From: Parasponia andersonii
Lineage: Eukaryota > Streptophyta > Magnoliopsida > Rosales > Cannabaceae
Direction: 5' to 3'
DNA length: 64,000 bases
Assembly: GCA_002914805.1 (NCBI GenBank)
Contig: JXTB01000111.1
Span: forward strand, 593,065-657,064
Shown here: piece by piece, positions 21,150 through 33,066 of the stretch
How positions within the stretch are numbered: the first letter of the stretch is position 1
Layout of the letters: each line of letters begins with the position of its first letter
Position numbers and translations under genes: made by a program
The notes under the pieces: model-generated
Databases searched by the model: none
The model's input: only the letters and a program-made list of their open reading frames with translations
What the model was told of the DNA's origin: nothing

Positions 21150-24100
21150 TACTAACTTTGAGTCATCTCCTTCCCTTCCATTGTCTCTAGCTGGTATACT
21201 CCTGATGCCACCACTTTCTTGACCCTATATGGTCCCTCCCAATTTGGGCTAAGCTTTCCAACTCCCCACTCTTGTGTATTCTAGAAGACTTTCAGTAGAT
21301 TAATTCCTCTTCTTTAAAAGATCTAGTCTTCAATTCAGAGTTATAATACTTCGCTGCGGCTTGCTAGTATGCTATGAGTTTGACTGCCACGTGTTTTCTC
21401 TTTTCTTCTAGAAAGTCAAGACTATCTATTACCAACTCATCATTTTCATTTCTTTTAACAACTTTATTCGGATGATAGGAAGTTGAATTTCAACTAGAAT
21501 AACAACTTCTGTGCCATATACTAAAGAAAATGAGTTCTCACTAGTTATTTTTCTTGGAGTGGATCGATACGCCCATAATTCTCCATTTAGCTCCTCGAAC
21601 CATCACCCTTTTAATTTCTCCAACTTTTTCTTTAGCGTATTCATTATTATTTTATTAGTAGCCTCAACTTGATGATTTCTTTATGGATATCTAGGGGTAA
21701 AAAAATTCAAGTAAATCTTCCAGTACTTCCAGCTAAAAATCAATGTTCATTATCTGTCACAATCTCCTTAGATACTCCGAATCGACAAATAACATGCTTC
21801 TAGATAAAATTTTCTATGTTACTCTGTTTGACTTGAGAATAAGTTTCGACCTCAACTCATTTGGAGAAGTAATCTATAACTACAAGTATATACCTTTTTT
21901 AGGAGGAGGCTTGTGGTAAAGGTCGTACTATGTCCATTCCCCAAACCATAAAATGACATGGATGTGACACAGATGATATGTTCTTGGCTGGTTTATGGAT
22001 GTACAGTGAAAATCTTTGACACTTATCACACCTTTTAATATAATCATCAACATCTTGCCTCATGGTAGGCCAATAATAGCCTTATCGCAAAACTTTTTGA
22101 GACATCGAACATCCATTTGAATGATTACTGCACTTGCCATCATGTATCTCACTAAACACGTAACATCCTTCTTCAAGAGTAGTGCATCACATATATAGAC
22201 CAGAAAAAGACTTTCGATATAACTTTCCACTGATCATAATATATCTTACTGACTGAGCTTTTATCTTTCGAGCGAGTTTTCGATCTTCTGATACTGGCCC
22301 ATCTCTTAAGTATTGCATGATCTGAGTCATCCAGTTATCTCTAACTTCAACTATAGAAATTTTAACTTCTGTTTCAACTACTTCCTCTTCTATACTAGGC
22401 TTCTTGAGGCAATAAGAATAGTTCGACTACTCTAGAAGTTTGTGTCTGACCCAAGGTTTGCTAAAGCATCTGCATGAGAATTTTGTCCCTGAGGACTTTG
22501 AGTGACCTCGCAATTTTCAAACTCTGAAATCAACGAATTCACTTTGGACAAGTATGTATTTATCTTCCTGTCCCTTTCTTCATAATCAGCCTTAATTTGG
22601 TTGACTACAATTTAAGAGTCATTGGTAAACTTCATTCTCATTACTCCAATTACTTTAGCTAGTCCTAGTCCCTCTATGATAGCTTTATATTCTACTTCTT
22701 TATTTGACACTTTAAACTTCAATTAGAATGCTTGCTCAATTATTTCTCCAGTTGGTGATTTTAGGATGGCTCTAACTCTAATACCCTTCATATTTGATGA
22801 CCTATCTACCTTCAGTGTCCAATCTCCTTCTTCTTGTACAATTTTATGGTCTGAATCATTCCTATTAGTAAGCTCTACCATGAAATCAGCTAGCACTTAC
22901 GACTTTAATGCGGTTCTATTTTAGAAGGTGATATCAAATTCACTTATCTCCATAGCCCACTTGGTCAACCTTCCACTCACCTCTAGCTTATAAAGAACTG
23001 CACGAAGATGAAAGGCTATAACTACGATAATTAGGTGATACTGGAAGTAAAGCCTTAACTTGTGAGCTATTATTATTAAGGCGAGAGCATGTTTCTTGAT
23101 CATCAGATATCGAGTCTCTGCATTTTGAAGAGTACGACTCACATAATACACAGGTTGTTGCAACTTTCTTTCTTCCCTAATGAGGACTGCACTGACAGTT
23201 GTATCCAATACAGCCAAATACAAAAGGAGCGGTTACCCATCAAGAGGCTTTGACAATAATGGTGGGGTTGATAGTTAAAATTTCAACTTCTGAAAAGAAT
23301 CCTTACACTCCTCATTCTACTCAAACTTCTTATTTCCTTTGAGGAGAATAAAAAATGTAAGACACTTGTCTAAGAACCTGGATATGAACCTATTGAGTGC
23401 AGCTACATAGCTCACCATTTTTTGGACTTCTTTCTTATTCCTTGGAGACGACATGTTAAGGAATGCTTGAATTTGATCTGGATTAGCTTCTATTCCCCTC
23501 CACATGACCAAATATCTAAGAAAATTCCTGGAGGATGCTTCAAATGAACATTTTGTTCAACTTTATGTTATATTGCCTAAGGATTGCAAAACACACTTTC
23601 AAATCCTAAATATTCTACCTTTAATGACTTAACCACCATATCATGTATTTATATTTCCATTGTCTACTCGATTAAAGATGCAAACATCTTATTAACTAGA
23701 TTTTGGTATATTGCTCATGCATTTTTTAATCCAAAAGGCATCACTTTGTAGCAATAGAGTCCTTTTTCAGTAATGAATGTAGTCTTCTTCTGATCCTCCA
23801 GATGCATGAGAATTTGATTGTACCTGGCAAAAGCATCTAGCGGTGGCATTTACTAATCTATCTATATACGGAAAGGGGAAATTATCTGTGGGATATGCCT
23901 TGTTAAGGTCAGTGAAATCTATACAGTCTCACCATTCCTATTCTTCTTTCTAACAATCATAACATTGGCTAACTAATTTGGATAAGTACTTCGTGGATGA
24001 ATCCAACTTCCAATAATCTTTTAATTTCCTTATTTATAATTTTGTTCCGTTCGATTCCAAACTTTCGTCTTTTCTGCTTCACTGATTTATGCTCTGTATC

Positions 24101-24740
24101 TAAATTCAGTTGGTGGATGATTATGTTTGGATCTATACTAGGCATGTCTGAATAAGACCATGCAAAATAGTCTTTGTTCCTCTTCAAAAACTCAACTAAG
24201 ACTTTTCGAATTTCAGGGGGAAGTAATGATCCAATCTAAATAGTTCGATCAATGTTATCTGGATCTATTGGAATTTCATCTAGCTCTTCTATGTTTGGTT
24301 CCTCTTCATGGCGCTCCTCTAAAGCTTTCCCTTTTATCTGTAATTGCTATAAGGCCAACTTCTTCCCTTTCATAGCTATTTGATAACACCCTCGTGCTAA
24401 TGCTTGGTCTCCTTTTATCTCCTTGATTCCCCTCTTTATTGGAAACTCAATCACCTGATGGTAAGTAGAAGGAACTGCTTACATTAAGGGAATCCACGAT
24501 CGTCCGAGAATTATGTTGTAAGCCAAAAGGTAATCCATTACTAAGAATTTTGTCATCCTGTTTTCTCCCTCGGCGTAAATAGGAAGAGTGATGTGGCCAA
24601 TAGTTTCAGCTTGCTGGCTATTGAATCCTACCAAAATTGTCTGTATCCTCTCTATCTTATCTTCATCAATACCCATCTCCTTCAATGCTGAAAGGAATAT
24701 TACATCGGTTGAACTCCTGTTATCTACTAATATCCTCTAA
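21150..24740 (-). pseudogene. gypsy pol remnant: protease, RT, RNase H, integrase
   Basis: On the minus strand from 24740 downwards, FLVMDYLLAYNIILGRSW is the end of the protease. YFAWSYSDMPSIDPNI then KQKRRKFGIERNKIINKE is the region ahead of reverse transcriptase. HDMVVKSLK (near 23600-23640) is a damaged YxDDMVVKS catalytic box. FLNMSSPRNKKEVQKM and LNRFISRF follow. RNase H shows LAVLDTTVSAVLIRE and QPVYYVSRTLQNAETRY (22921-23223). Integrase shows YYWPTMRQDVDDYIKRCDKC (about 22030-22090) from the zinc-binding domain, and YILVVIDYFSKWVEVE near 21850-21890. The C-terminal GKLSPNWEGPY lies near 21225-21255. Many stops and frame changes are present. Confidence 0.9.
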
Positions 24741-25399
24741 ATCAAGCAATTGGCTATATTGAGTAAAATAACAAGGGCATCATCATGCAGCCTACATAAC
24801 ATAGACATTTCTCTATTATGAAAAGTGATGACTTGATCAAGCAAAGAATTATTGGCATCCATTATTGGGAAAATTTCCTTTGCCCTTATAGTGTGCCCCT
24901 TTATTGATCAATTTGTTGATCTGTTATAGAATGACTCACCACAAATTATATTGAATAATCGATGCATTTCTGGTGGTGGAAGTGTCTCTTCAAGCTGCCC
25001 TTCTTGTTCTTCCGGTAACTTTTTTCCTCTTTTGGTTAGAAATTCCCTTTCTTCAACAATTCGATGATTTCGAAACAGAAGTGTGATGGAATTCACAATA
25101 TTTATTTATGTTTCTATCTTTCGTTCATCCTTTCATCTTTCTTGGCCAATTCACATCGTTCCTCCTGTAAAGGTGTGACACTGCAACTTAATGGCTGAAA
25201 TATTGAGTGGATATACATGTATTAACCCAACATATGGGGGTGGGCTCCTGAGCCTTCTATCTTTTCTCATTCTTCGATTATTATCATACCTTGGTGCAAC
25301 CTATTGATCTCTCCCACGCTTCTCTCCTATGTTGTCATTTCTCTGTTTGTTCAACCTAAAGTCAGTTGACACAAGGCTCTTTAATTAGCTTCCCTCCTC

Positions 25400-28110
25400 T
25401 TCAAAGGAAATTTCTCCTCTAGCACATTGTAGGTGTTAGTAAATTGACCTAACACTTAGGAAAATCATGCATGCATGCAGATATGGAAAATTCATGATCA
25501 TATCATGAACGCAACAGAAAAATTAGTGGATTTAGGTTTTTACATGAAAAACAGTTTTCATAACCATATAATACACATGCATCATATACAGGATCATGTA
25601 CAACATAAATCAAATCTAGATACAAAACCCTAGAGATGAGATTAGGGTTTACCTCTTATAGCGTGTTTCTCCTTTATCTCCTTATTGATGGTGATCAAAT
25701 CCCCACCCTAGATCTTCTTATCTATGCTCTTGCTCTTGGTTGATGAGGTGAGTGGGCACTAAGTCGAAACTTTCGTTGGAGAACGATCAAGAACACCTTA
25801 TTAATCATATGGAACACCGGGACGTGAGATGGGACTGTGAGATAGTAGGAAACTTTTTCTCTCCTCTCTTTCTCAGCCTTGGCTGATTTTTCTCACTCTC
25901 TCTCTGTGTCTATGCGTGTGATTCTATATGAGTTACTGTGTAGTTTTTTTCTCTCATATATCTTATATATATGGGACCAAAAACGGCTAACCCTAGTCCA
26001 ATTAAGATTGTGCTTATTTTCTAATTTGGGCTTTGTGTATATTTTTATAAATATGTCCAACTCATGAAACTTATTTATAAAAATACAAATTTCTATGTAG
26101 AATTATTATTTTATACAGTTTAATGAAACTAATTTCACAAATACCACCAACCAATTAATGAGCTTAATTGAGCTAGACAAAGGACCTAATAGACCCAAAT
26201 AATCTAAGCTCCAATAATATGATAAATACATAATAACTCTTATTATGGTATTTATATAAATATTATTAGTAAAGGGGATACTTCACTAAAGGCCTAATAC
26301 TGCACTCTTAGATTAAATGTCATGCATTTTATAGAGATTTAATCAACTAACCTTGATTAACCGATTCATCTAGCATATTCTATACCACATCTAGAATCCC
26401 TATACAATGCTGAAGTTGGATAGGTAAAATTACCGTAATACCCCTCCAACACCTATTTACCTTTAAGTTACCATCTTTCTATCAAGGAATAATGTTGTCG
26501 ATAATTTTGTTCTCAATGGCCATTTAGATAAAATTATCAATCAATTCACAAAGTGAATACTAAGATCTTAGATTTAATAATTCCGTGAATTTTGAAAGAA
26601 CCTAAAGTGGCATTAATGTATAGTGTCCTTACCTATTTGGTGTTCTCATCAATTCATAAGACATAACCTCCAATATGCCAGAGTTCACCTCTAATTTATA
26701 GAGGTCAGTCTTTTAGCAAATCAAAAGGCTATAACCCATGAAAGTAAGTCTAGTCAAATATCAATGATTAAGATCTATATGCTAAGAGCTAGTTTGTGAT
26801 AATATAAGAATTGAGTTATGACACTCTAATTCTTTATATTACCTGGTCCAGTTTAATACACATAACTTGTTTATGTTGTATTAGTGTTTCTATCAGAAGT
26901 CAGATATTTCAATGATTTGAGACACATCATTCCCATTAAGATAGACAAACACTACAACCTATAGTAAATAAAGTATTCCATATTTATTTACAAATTGTAA
27001 ACTACTTCATTTAGACTTAGATAAAGAAACAAGTCTCCCCATAATTAACACTTAATCATGTTTGTTTCTTTATACACATATAAAGTCATAGAATCTTTTT
27101 CAGATGAATAAACTATTCAACTAAGATATTTTAATCTAGCAAATATCATAATTGCATATAAAAGAAAGTTGTTTATGCTCAAAAGGATAAAATTAGAAAT
27201 ATGCTTTTAGGGCAAAAATCCCAACAGTAGGGCATCCTCCATTGTCAAAGGTTCTTTTGTAGTTAACTCATAATACAATCTTGAATCAGGGTCCAATCCT
27301 TTCCTGAACGCCTCAATTGCCATGGATTCGTCATACTTTGGGATCTGAATTCTATCATTATCCAAACGCTGCACATATGCCTTCAATATTTTGTTTCTTT
27401 TCTTGGTGATTTTAAAAAGGTATTTTGTCTTCTTAACCAAATCCATGCAAGATGAAAAATTACTTAAGAACTTTTTAGTCAGATCTGAGTATGACTTAAT
27501 GGTCCTTGGTTCTAATTTGCACCACTATGAAAATGTAGGTCCAACCAGACTGGAAGAAAAGGTCTTGCACTTAATGGCCTATAAATCACTTACTAGAGTA
27601 TGCACTGTTGACATAATCTGGTCAAAGTAGCATAGGTATTGGTAGGAGTCAGTTGCTCTATTATATTCTCTAAATTTTGGGGCCATGAACTTAGTTAGAA
27701 TCTCAACTCCCATTATGTGGTTAGCTAGTGAAGTCTTCCCAATAGAATCTACTAGCAGCTCATACTCTGATTGGGATCCTACCTTCTTTGTCACATGAGA
27801 CTCTAGATTAGTCATCCTATCGAACAACACATTCATCATTAAATTTGCTTCATAGGAGGTTCCTTGCAGAAGGGTTTGGTGTCCAGTTGTGGGGAAGGTG
27901 CTATGATCTATCGGATGAGTAGGATTTACTCTTTCTCGTGGTTGGTTTTCCTGATTATTATTGTTTGCTAGACAAGAATATATGCATGTAGTGAGAATGG
28001 ATGAATCCCTATTAGTATTGCCAGGTGTGAAAGATTGCATTCTCGAGATTAAATTGGATTTTCCAATTGGAGACACCTTTCTATAATTTGGAATAAGGGA
28101 ACAATTGATG
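25400..28110 (-). pseudogene. gypsy gag remnant, interrupted by a nested LTR
   Basis: On the minus strand, AKFREYNRATDSYQYLCYFDQ and then VKKTKYLFKITKKRNKILKA, VQRLDNDRIQIPKYDES and AFRKGLDPDSRLYYELTT follow a typical plant gypsy gag pattern. The 25434-27226 insertion cuts it after MEDAL; on the other side the frame resumes as QCARGEISFEEE. A frameshift occurs near 27450-27580. Confidence 0.85.
25434..27226 (-). mobile_element. Nested LTR (probable solo LTR), 1793 bp
   Basis: It begins TGTTAGTAAATTG and ends ATCCCAACA on the plus strand, so the minus strand opens TGTTGGGATTTTTGCCC, a common start of plant copia LTRs. It is flanked by identical GTAGG at 25429-25433 and 27227-27231, a 5-bp target duplication inside gag. 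A TATA box (TATATATAAG on the minus strand) lies near 25955-25975. I see no primer-binding site or ORF, so a solo LTR is the best reading; a small LTR-flanked element without coding sequence is less likely. Confidence 0.82.
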
Positions 28111-28411
28111 TGTTCACAACCAATATTGGCATCGTCACCACTGGTTCATCCAAACTGATGATTGATAGATGACAACCCATCAAGTTGGCTATGAAGCAAT
28201 TGGTTCTCAATGTGAATCGACTGATTCTTAGTTGCCATCTTAGCCATCTGCCGTTCTTTAGCCTCCATTCTTTCCCCTCATAAAGGTAATCTGTTGCTCC
28301 AAGGTCAGCTTCTTACCACTGCTGACATTTCTCGCATTTTGATTCTGATCTGCCATGATGTTTCTTAGTCTTTCTCGTTGTTGGATGATTACTAGAAATT
28401 GATAACCAAAG

Positions 28412-28429
28412 GCCCCACGGTGGGTGCCA
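28412..28429 (-). other. Primer-binding site of the gypsy element
   Basis: The minus-strand sequence TGGCACCCACCGTGGGGC starts three bases inside the 5' LTR boundary. This form is common in plant gypsy elements of the Tat type. It fixes the orientation. Confidence 0.8.
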
Positions 28430-28432
28430 AAT

Positions 28433-29156
28433 TGTAGATGCCAAATTCTATAATTACTTGATTAAAGCCAATGATCACCGGAGCCATCATAACCAAGGAG
28501 ATCTACTGAAGTTTTCTGGACTGTAGGGAGTACTTGCGAAAAAAAGACTGCGATGCTTAAGTCAGAAAAGTGTAGGATGACTAAAATTGAAGGAATCATT
28601 ATATACTTATAGGCTTAGAAATAGTTATCTTAGTATGGTAAAACTCTTATAATGATCAGAAAATATTTAAAAACAAGTAACCGGATAAAATTGGGATAGT
28701 ATACCAATCTTGCCATTCAATTAAAGATTCTAGTAAAATACTTAGAATGAAATATCTACTTATACGAATGATATCAGAAATATTGAGATTGAATTATCTT
28801 AATTAAGATTTCAAATAGAAATTATCTTATCCATCCCATCCAGGTAGGTATTTTTTTTGTATGGCTGAGTCGAGTTGACCCTTACTTATATAGCTAAAAT
28901 CCCTTAAAAACTTCCATAAATTAGACTCTTCCAAAGCTGGGTTAATTGAAATCTACCGTAAATTGAGCTGTCATATATTCTTTTTATATACCTTTTCTTA
29001 GCCAACCATCCTTAAATAGGATGAGTAAAATCCAGTCATTCATAATTAGGCTGAATTGAGTCTACTATCACTTCCATGCATAACTAACCATTATTTTTTC
29101 GATCAAGAAAGACAGGTGGAGATTAAAATTGACATGATCGAAATTCAACCCTAACA
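28433..29156 (-). repeat. 5' LTR of the gypsy element
   Basis: On the plus strand it begins TGTAGATGCC and ends CCCTAACA, about 724 bp, and matches 17440-18160 with scattered differences. The differences show an old insertion. Confidence 0.93.
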
Positions 29157-29161
29157 AGTAC

Positions 29162-30512
29162 TAACTCCACATAATTAGTGAACTTGAAAAAAAAAAAAAA
29201 AAAAAGAAACAAAGTTTTTTTTTTAATATAGAAAAAGAAACAAATTCTTGATTCTCTAATTTTTGTTTCTTTTTTTGAAAGGAAAATACTTTTATTAATA
29301 ATAAAAGATAATATAATACCCATCAAAGGGCTTTTGAGTACAAATTATATATTTGTAATAAACTAATTAAAAATATCTGAAGAATTTTGCGCATTAGTAT
29401 CCTCTCGAAATCGACTTGGAATGTATCTCAATGGAGCTCTCAATTTCTATTGGTTCGTTATAACTTTCCACTCAACGTCTATTTCAAAACTAAATATCAT
29501 TGGATGGCGAAAATCATCATACAAATCATCAATTCTAAGTCAGATATGATACAAATCGAATTAATAACTACACTAACAAGATCGAAAACATAAGATCTAT
29601 TAAAAATTAATATAGATTTAAATCTAGATGAATTAAAATAATGAAAAATATAAAATAAGCTTAAGACTACCGCAGACCAAGATCTGAGTGGAATAAAATC
29701 ACTATAATTCTAGATATAAGTAGAATTCTACCTCCCCAAACTCCCCAAATAGAAGGATTATTTAAAGATATAATAAAAGAAAACAAAAAAGCAAAATGAA
29801 ACTTCATAGCAAAGAGAGATCCAAAAAACCATTCTTGGCAGGTTGAAAAAAGTTGAGAAGAGACTCTCTTACTAGTTGTTATGTGCAAGTTCCTACTGCA
29901 CGAGCAATGCTACTTATATCATGATTAGCACAAAAGTTTTTTTTTTTTTTTTTCCGTTCATTGGCAGAAAGGAGTAACATTAGGAATACATTTTTGGCAC
30001 AAGATTCAATAAGACAATTTAAAATAATACGATCTAAATTTGAGATAAGATGTCAAATGGAATTATGCTAGATTATTTGGCATTTTTTAATTTTTATTCT
30101 TTACAAAAAATAGGTGTTCCTAGTATTATTCTCCCAAAATCTTTCCCACTGTGATTTTTTTCCCCCTTAGGATTAGGAACCTAAGCATAGAGTTCAATTA
30201 TTCCTAATTTTTGTAATTGCTCAAACTAATTATCGTCGGACATACCGTTCGTTGAAAAACTCATCGTAGCACGCCCACTGCCACAGCTGACTGCTCACTT
30301 TGGTTGAAATACACACTCACGTGCATCACCTGCGTCCTTGATTGCACCCAAAATTGATTGTTTTGAGTTTTGACTCTGTAGAATAGTTTTTCCGGAGGAA
30401 CAAAAAATGACCTCATTTTAAAATGGATCTTTTGCAAAAGACTTGTTTTGGAAAATAGACTTATTTTATTGCTCGATCGTATGCTAGACATGCTTACTAC
30501 CTCATTAGACCA
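29162..30512. other. Intergenic spacer
   Basis: AT-rich sequence with A and T runs; no gene recognised on either strand. The short ORFs here have no family features. Confidence 0.6.
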
Positions 30513-30523
30513 CGTTAAACCAT

Positions 30524-30738
30524 ATATATATATATATATATTTTTTAAAATGAGGTTTAATTAATGATCTCTATTTATTACAAATTAAAAAAAAATACCT
30601 ATTATTATCCAATCCGCTCTACCCGATTAGGGATAATAGACTTTCACGCCTACTTTTGGTGTGACTCGAACCTAGGACTAAGATCCTAGATAATTGGTGC
30701 TTTTACCACTTGAACCAACTCACTTCGTCGTACATACT
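30524..30738 (-). mobile_element. tRNA-derived SINE, family 1, copy 1
   Basis: On the minus strand it shows an A-box-like TGGTTCAAGTGGTA and the B box GGTTCGAGTCACACC, the RNA polymerase III promoter of tRNA-derived SINEs. A body shared with 31449-31650 and 53499-53677 follows, ending TCATTTTAAAAAA. Flanks CGTTAAACCAT (30513-30523) and CGTTAAACTAT (30739-30749) form an 11-bp target duplication with one mismatch. Confidence 0.85.
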
Positions 30739-31448
30739 CGTTAAACTATTAAAATTTAGGAAGTCTATTTTTGCAAAGAGTTTGTTTTCCAAATGGTCCA
30801 TTTGTGCTAGTTTCCTTTTTTAAAAAAAAATCATTACAATGTAATATTTTTAACTTATAACTCGATAATATTTTATCATGCTTACACATATACCAAATCA
30901 ATAAAAGATCTATTTTGTAAAGAGTTACCGAAAGACAATTTCAATGGATCTAGATTCTCCCATTTATCTTTTTTTTTTTATATATTTATTTTTACCTAAC
31001 ACCATTTTCCTTTCTTTTTTTTTTTTTGCTAAAATCAAAAGAAAAAACACAAATTCATACTTTTGTTCAAAAGGGAAACTGCCCTTAAAAAAAAACTTGA
31101 ACTATGATATTTCCACAATTTTAACCACATTTTTTGGCTTGTGTAAAGTTATATCACTATAATGAGAATTTCTAAAAATTTGTACTCTTCGAGGAAAATT
31201 TGATCAATTTATGCTATTGTGTTAGGCATTTTCAATAGAACTTGCAATTAGAATATGTTATCCTCAATTCGGATTTAGTGTTTAATAAAGGAAAACATCG
31301 GTCATTTCGTAAATAGAAGGTATATATTATTTTACACACGCCAAAAGACAGGTTAAAATTATAAAGAGACGTAGTTCATTATATCATTTTCTTTCTCCTA
31401 AATTAGACCTGGTTTTAAAATACCAAATATAGCTTAAGCAATACTAAT

Positions 31449-31650
31449 GAAGTGGGTTTTTAAGTGGTAGGAGTACCTACTATATGAAATTTTGATCCTA
31501 AATTCGAGTCACATTAGAAATAGACGTAAAAACTTATTATCTATAATGAGATGCGGTGAGGATTGAGTAATAATGAATAATTTTTTTTAATTTGTAACAA
31601 ATAAATGTCATTAGTTAAGTTCTATTTTTTATAAAATAAAAAAAATGGCC
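31449..31650 (+). mobile_element. tRNA-derived SINE, family 1, copy 2
   Basis: A diverged A box (TTTTTAAGTGGTAGGAG) and B box (ATTCGAGTCACA) are followed by the shared body and an A-rich end. Flanks AAGCAATACTAAT (31436-31448) and AAGCGATTCTAAT (31651-31663) are a 13-bp duplication with two mismatches. Confidence 0.82.
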
Positions 31651-31845
31651 AAGCGATTCTAATAGGCAAGTCCAAACTACTTAAATTCTTGCAATATCCA
31701 AAAGTGATGGCAATACTTATCTTCTAATTCTTTATTGAGAGAGCCATCCAACAAGAAAAGGGGCTGATCAGCAGGGTAAAAAAGAAAAGGGAAATAATGC
31801 AAATTATCAATGTTTCGTTTTAAATATGTAAGGTGGGTTTTAGTG

Positions 31846-31903
31846 GCTGCTTTTTTTTTTCCGCAGATAAACATGCATTACATATTCTAATTATATATGG
31901 CTG

Positions 31904-31949
<46 letters not shown>

Positions 31950-31980
31950 TAAACATGCATTACATATTCTAATTATAATA
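31846..31980. repeat. Tandem duplication around a (TA)n tract
   Basis: The 31-base block starting AGATAAACATGCATTACATA at 31865 recurs exactly at 31947, 82 bases on. GGCTGCTTTT precedes both, but a T tract and CCGC lie before the first copy and about 46 bases of TA lie before the second. Confidence 0.85.
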
Positions 31981-32747
31981 TCCCATATATTGCATGCTTT
32001 CATGCCCCAAAGGTAAAAAGTGAAAAGATAACTAACAAAATTTTAGTGCATGAATCTAAGATAATGATTGTCTAAATCTAAAACTGTCATCTTCTAATAT
32101 TTCAAATGTAAAGTAAACAGGGACACTAGGACCTATATAATAAAATTAAAACAGCGTGTTTAATCTTCAATCATTGAAATGAAGAAAAACAAGATCAAGA
32201 AAAGCGAAGTGCTTAGAGGCTGTGCCAAGCTATGTTTGATTAAATCTTATTGGAAAATATGATATGCAGGTGTAGGCCATATTAATTGTGCATGTGTTAG
32301 AAATTAGAATCCCGTGTATCGTCCCATGCAGAGCTTAAAAAATAGTGACAGCAAATTGATTAATGAAGTATCAATTAGTAGTACTAAGTTCAAATTTTGG
32401 TGCGTGAATGAGGTTGATTGTTTGAAAGCTCCACGTACCTAAATCGGGAAGAGATCCACGTCTGTTTTACTTTAATTTCTTTTTTGTTTGAAAAATACGA
32501 ATCTAAAGTTTGAAAATTGTTTTTACGTGCTCAATAATCTTATCCTACAAAAGATGACAAAAAAAAATATTGCGACTATAATTTTTAATTTTTTTTCTTA
32601 AAGTAAGAATTCATTAAAGAAAATTACCGAAACCCGTCAAAGAAACAAGGAATAAACTTAAACAACAGAAAACCAGATAGATAAACAAATATCGAACACA
32701 TATATACAAGGAAAAATCAATCCAAACCAAACATAAAGAAAATACAC

Positions 32748-33055
32748 CTCCGAGATTGTGGTGTAGTGATAGGGATGTCTTCTCTAGATTTTTCTTCTCT
32801 CTTTTAGTTTAGAGGTTCGAATTTCTATAGTTTTACTTTTAGGCTCCCGCTCCAGCCAATATACTGTTAACGCACTGGGCTGTGTGTCTTGTGAGCAAGT
32901 AGGCAGCAGCATTGTGCTAAAGGCTGGAAAAGAATTTGTCCAGTCCTTATAGTTCCTCGATGGAGCTCAGAATTGCTTAAAAAATCATAGAGTGTGAGTA
33001 GGACAGGCACCACCCGATTATCTATATTTTCCGAGGAAAAAAAAAAAAAAAAGAA
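32748..33055 (+). mobile_element. tRNA-derived SINE, family 2, with poly(A)
   Basis: It opens with GAGATTGTGGTGTAGTGATA (A box region), then GGTTCGAATTTC (B box) about 45 bases later, then a tRNA-unrelated body and a poly(A) end at 33037-33052. Flanks AAGAAAATACA (32736-32746) and AAGAAGATACA (33056-33066) are an 11-bp duplication with one mismatch. It is unlike the family-1 SINEs beyond the promoter. Confidence 0.8.
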
Positions 33056-33066
33056 AAGAAGATACA

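Larger units (their letters stand above)
17435..29161 (-). mobile_element. Ty3/gypsy LTR retrotransposon, Tat-like, degenerate, with target duplication
   Basis: Two related LTRs (17440-18160 and 28433-29156) enclose about 10 kb. The flanks AGTAC at 17435-17439 and 29157-29161 are identical, a 5-bp target duplication. On the minus strand the order is 5' LTR, primer-binding site, gag, protease, reverse transcriptase, RNase H, integrase, which is the gypsy order. After integrase there is a 3-kb region with an antisense ORF remnant and tandem repeats, features reported for the Tat lineage. All ORFs are broken, so it is not autonomous. A second element is nested in gag. Confidence 0.95.

Noticed and set aside
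30673-30720. Possible tRNA gene (A and B boxes)
   Set aside because: The boxes belong to a SINE with target duplications and no cloverleaf acceptor stem is evident.
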